Origin: Gammaproteobacteria bacterium 42_54_T18
GTDB taxonomy: Bacteria; Pseudomonadota; Gammaproteobacteria; Pseudomonadales; Ketobacteraceae
Assembly: GCA_002163245.1 (NCBI GenBank)
Contig: MAAL01000021.1
Span: 1-64,000 of the forward strand
Direction: 5' to 3'
Length of the DNA stretch: 64,000 bases
The translations under genes and the position numbers were made by a program. The notes beneath the pieces are model-generated. The model worked only from the letters and a program-made list of their open reading frames with translations, was not told where the DNA came from and did no database searches. Numbering within the stretch: position 1 is the stretch's first letter; each line of letters opens with the position of its first letter. This document shows positions 61,750 to 64,000 of the stretch, in pieces.

Positions 61750-63420
61750 ATGAGTTTGCCTACAAATATTATCAAAGCAGTCTATCAAGATCCGGGTATA
61801 CCAAAGTACCGTGGGAATCCCTTTATCGAAGCGTTGCCGCCGATCATGTCAACGCAACAGATTAAGCAAGGCATCACTGGTACAATCGATTTTGATACTA
61901 AAGATATATATGAGGATGGAAGTAAGCGGGTTCATATTATTTCCCAATTATTGGATGATTTTTTTCAGCCTATTTCTAACCATCTCCAGTTAGAAACCAA
62001 GTTATCGATTATGATTCGCCAAGGGTACGTCGGTAGAAATATTGATGATGGTTCGTTGAACACCCACATGCAAAATGGCTATGCGCGAGTACAGTCAGGC
62101 GATCTAGAGGTGTTCAGGTTTGAGCATGCTAAATCCACAGCCCGTAGCCTTGCCCTAATTGGTTGTTCTGGTTGTGGAAAAACGTCAGCATTAAATCGTA
62201 TATTGGGTACTTATCCACAAGCTATTTATCACAAAGAATTAAACTTTACGCAAATTGCTTATCTGAAACTGGATTGCCCTCACGATGGTTCGCTTAAGAA
62301 TTTATGTAACCATTTTTTTAGAGCGATAGATCAGTTGTTGCATACCGACTACGAACGAAAGTATGCGTTAAAACGCCATAGCCCAGAGACCCTTTTAGCA
62401 TTGATGAGCCAGATAGCAAACGTCCATGCGGTGGGTGTTTTAGTTATTGATGAAATTCAGCACCTAAGTTTGAGGCGTTCTGGAGGGGTTGAGAGAATGC
62501 TGAACTTCTTTGTTACCTTGGTTAATGTTATTGGAATTCCGGTTGTTTTGGTGGGGACACCGAAGGCACGCCCAATTTTTGAAACTGACCTTCGCTCTGC
62601 TCGTCGAGGGGCAGGATTTGGAGCGTTATTTTGGGAACCAATGAAAGCACCGGTACCACAGACGGACAATAAAACAGGTCAAATAAGAACAACAGAATGG
62701 ATAGCGTTTACTAATAAGCTTTGGAAGTATCAATGGTTACAAAAAAGAGATGAGTTGCTGTCGGATGATGTTAGGGATAGTTGGTACGATTTATCTCAGG
62801 GTGTTCTGGATATTGTCGTTAAATTATTTGTACTGGCGCAACTAAGAGCAATTGTCACTCGAACAGAGCGTATTACTACTCGATTGCTTAGGCAAGTATA
62901 TGAGGATGAATTAAAACCAGTCCATCCAATGTTGGCTGCTTTACGTTCTGGTAACCCCGAGAGAATTCAAGAATATTCAGATTTGTGTATGCCAGATATT
63001 GATCAGAAAATATTGACGCTCAGTTCAAAAATTGAAGCCGCAATAAAGGATCAAAGTTTAGAGGATAACCTTTATGGTGAAAACGAACACGCGCAGCGGC
63101 TGCACAATCTATTGATTGCCCTCGATTGTAATTCGGACTTGATAGCCCCGTTGGTCAAGCGAGTATTTGCATTACACCCGGATCTATCGATACGCGAATT
63201 GATACCCATTGTATTAGAGTGGTATGAAACACCAGAAAGTTCGCAGGAACCCAAAAGCGTTGCCAGAAAGCGAATGAATAAGAAAGATTGGTGTACGTTG
63301 GACTCGGAAGATATTCGATTCATCCACTCTCAAACAGATAGCAGTAATACAGTGTATGGATTGTTGAAGCAATCCAACGGTGTTTTTGATGTTGAAACTT
63401 GGCTGAAAAACGTGAGCTAG
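61750..63420 (+). CDS. tnsC: Tn7-type AAA+ regulator TnsC
   Basis: The 556-residue ATPase connects the target selector (TnsD) to the TnsAB transposase and mediates target immunity. Walker A is GCSGCGKTS (138-146) and Walker B VLVIDEIQHL (about 230-238). The N- and C-terminal extensions have the length of Tn7 TnsC (555), unlike the short TnsC of CRISPR-associated elements. It starts on the base after the tnsB stop codon and ends 2 bp before tnsD. Confidence 0.95.
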   Translation: MSLPTNIIKAVYQDPGIPKYRGNPFIEALPPIMSTQQIKQGITGTIDFDTKDIYEDGSKRVHIISQLLDDFFQPISNHLQLETKLSIMIRQGYVGRNIDDGSLNTHMQNGYARVQSGDLEVFRFEHAKSTARSLALIGCSGCGKTSALNRILGTYPQAIYHKELNFTQIAYLKLDCPHDGSLKNLCNHFFRAIDQLLHTDYERKYALKRHSPETLLALMSQIANVHAVGVLVIDEIQHLSLRRSGGVERMLNFFVTLVNVIGIPVVLVGTPKARPIFETDLRSARRGAGFGALFWEPMKAPVPQTDNKTGQIRTTEWIAFTNKLWKYQWLQKRDELLSDDVRDSWYDLSQGVLDIVVKLFVLAQLRAIVTRTERITTRLLRQVYEDELKPVHPMLAALRSGNPERIQEYSDLCMPDIDQKILTLSSKIEAAIKDQSLEDNLYGENEHAQRLHNLLIALDCNSDLIAPLVKRVFALHPDLSIRELIPIVLEWYETPESSQEPKSVARKRMNKKDWCTLDSEDIRFIHSQTDSSNTVYGLLKQSNGVFDVETWLKNVS

Positions 63421-63422
63421 CG

Positions 63423-64000
63423 ATGTATAACTTTCCCATACCTTACCCCGATGAGTTGATTTACAGTACATTGGCAAGGTACGGGGTACATTTGGGAATC
63501 ACTAGCCCTAAGCAGTTACTTGAGGAGGTTTATAATGACCGAAAAGTAATTGCTACAGTCGACTTGCCTAGTCACCTATCCTCAATTTGTAAACACTTGG
63601 CGGACTGTGGAAGATATAACACAGAATCGTTGGCCTACCGGCACACGCTTTTACCTTTGTATGCCCCCTTTGTTCCTGAAGAACGGAGAAAGCAATGTTT
63701 ACAATGGATGCAAGGAAACTCAATGGGAGCGGTTCATCTAGCTTTAGGAGTTGCAGCATCAAGAGTTAAGAAAGTGTCAGCGCTTAGATATTGCCCTAGA
63801 TGTATGGAAATTCAAAAGCAGCAATTTGGAGAATATTACTGGCGAAGGATTTGGCAAGTCAAAGGTGCAAATTGCTGTTTGGAACATGGCGAGTTACTGC
63901 CGGCAGAAGTTGAGCGGTATTTACATCATTGGCATCACTATTTTGCTGCAAGCCCAGAAGCATGCCCGATAGTTGATTTAGCTCGACCAATATCAGAATC
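63423..64000 (+). CDS. tnsD: Target-selection protein TnsD (TniQ family), 5' part
   Basis: The reading frame is open from ATG at 63423 to the window edge (192 codons), so only the N-terminal TniQ domain is visible. It starts MYNFPIPYPDELIYSTLARY, typical of TniQ/TnsD. A CCCH zinc finger is formed by C124, C127, C152 and H155 (YCPRC...CLEH), the positions I know for Tn7 TnsD. TnsD binds the 3' end of glmS and directs insertion into attTn7, which agrees with the location of this element. The remainder (about 300 residues in Tn7) lies outside the window. Confidence 0.93.
   Translation, partial: MYNFPIPYPDELIYSTLARYGVHLGITSPKQLLEEVYNDRKVIATVDLPSHLSSICKHLADCGRYNTESLAYRHTLLPLYAPFVPEERRKQCLQWMQGNSMGAVHLALGVAASRVKKVSALRYCPRCMEIQKQQFGEYYWRRIWQVKGANCCLEHGELLPAEVERYLHHWHHYFAASPEACPIVDLARPISE

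Larger units (their letters stand above)
58740..64000 (+). mobile_element. Tn7-family transposon inserted at attTn7 (right-end part)
   Basis: The element begins 25 bp downstream of glmS and contains tnsA, tnsB, tnsC and the start of tnsD, all reading inward from the right end, as in Tn7. Gene order, gene lengths, catalytic residue positions and insertion site all agree with Tn7 itself rather than with CRISPR-associated or Tn5053-like relatives. The rest of the transposition genes, cargo and left end lie beyond base 64000. Confidence 0.95.

Overview
The window is a stretch of chromosome around the replication origin of an AT-rich gammaproteobacterium. The order glyQ-glyS-gmhB-plsC / gyrB-recF-dnaN-dnaA / oriC / rpmH-rnpA-yidD-yidC-mnmE-mnmG-rsmG-parA-parB-atpIBEFHAGDC-glmU-glmS is the one known from Pseudomonas and its marine relatives (Pseudomonadales/Oceanospirillales/Cellvibrionales). 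The species cannot be named from sequence alone.

Left edge (1-1752): the end of an integron. A tyrosine recombinase with the insertion typical of integron integrases (IntI) reads rightward. A LexA (SOS) box lies across its ribosome-binding region. To its left are a small cassette-type gene on the opposite strand and half of a palindromic attC-like site cut by the window edge.

Accessory metabolic region (1781-16033): a TSUP exporter, a Gln/Ser/Thr-rich protein of unknown role, an iron-dependent alcohol dehydrogenase with an SCP2-like partner, a LuxR-type regulator, and an acetoacetate-decarboxylase-like gene followed by a ketopantoate-reductase-like gene broken by a -1 frameshift. Next comes a leftward operon of a small-molecule kinase, an enolase paralogue with altered active-site residues, a GntR/FCD regulator and a 2-hydroxyacid dehydrogenase, with an RraA-type enzyme divergent from it. 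I cannot assign this set to a known pathway. An acyl-CoA dehydrogenase and HMG-CoA lyase follow.

Envelope and signalling region (16212-26413): a six-gene TonB2-type energy-transduction operon (DUF3450, TtpC-like ExbB, ExbB, ExbD, TonB, TPR), a quinone oxidoreductase, an unknown protein, a methyltransferase, and an overlapping response regulator-TPR / soluble histidine kinase pair.

Core replication and housekeeping region (26665-58714): glycyl-tRNA synthetase, origin genes, oriC with DnaA boxes and an AT-rich tract, two parS sites inside recF, the rpmH-to-parB segment, the complete F1Fo ATP synthase operon and glmUS. An imperfect palindromic repeat of about 125-160 bp occurs four times in intergenic gaps of this half of the window.

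Right edge (58740-64000): a Tn7-family transposon sits 25 bp after the glmS stop codon, the classical attTn7 position. Its right end carries three abutting 20-bp TnsB-type repeats, followed by tnsA, tnsB, tnsC and the start of tnsD. The catalytic and zinc-binding residues fall at, or within one residue of, the Tn7 numbering. The cargo and left end lie outside the window.
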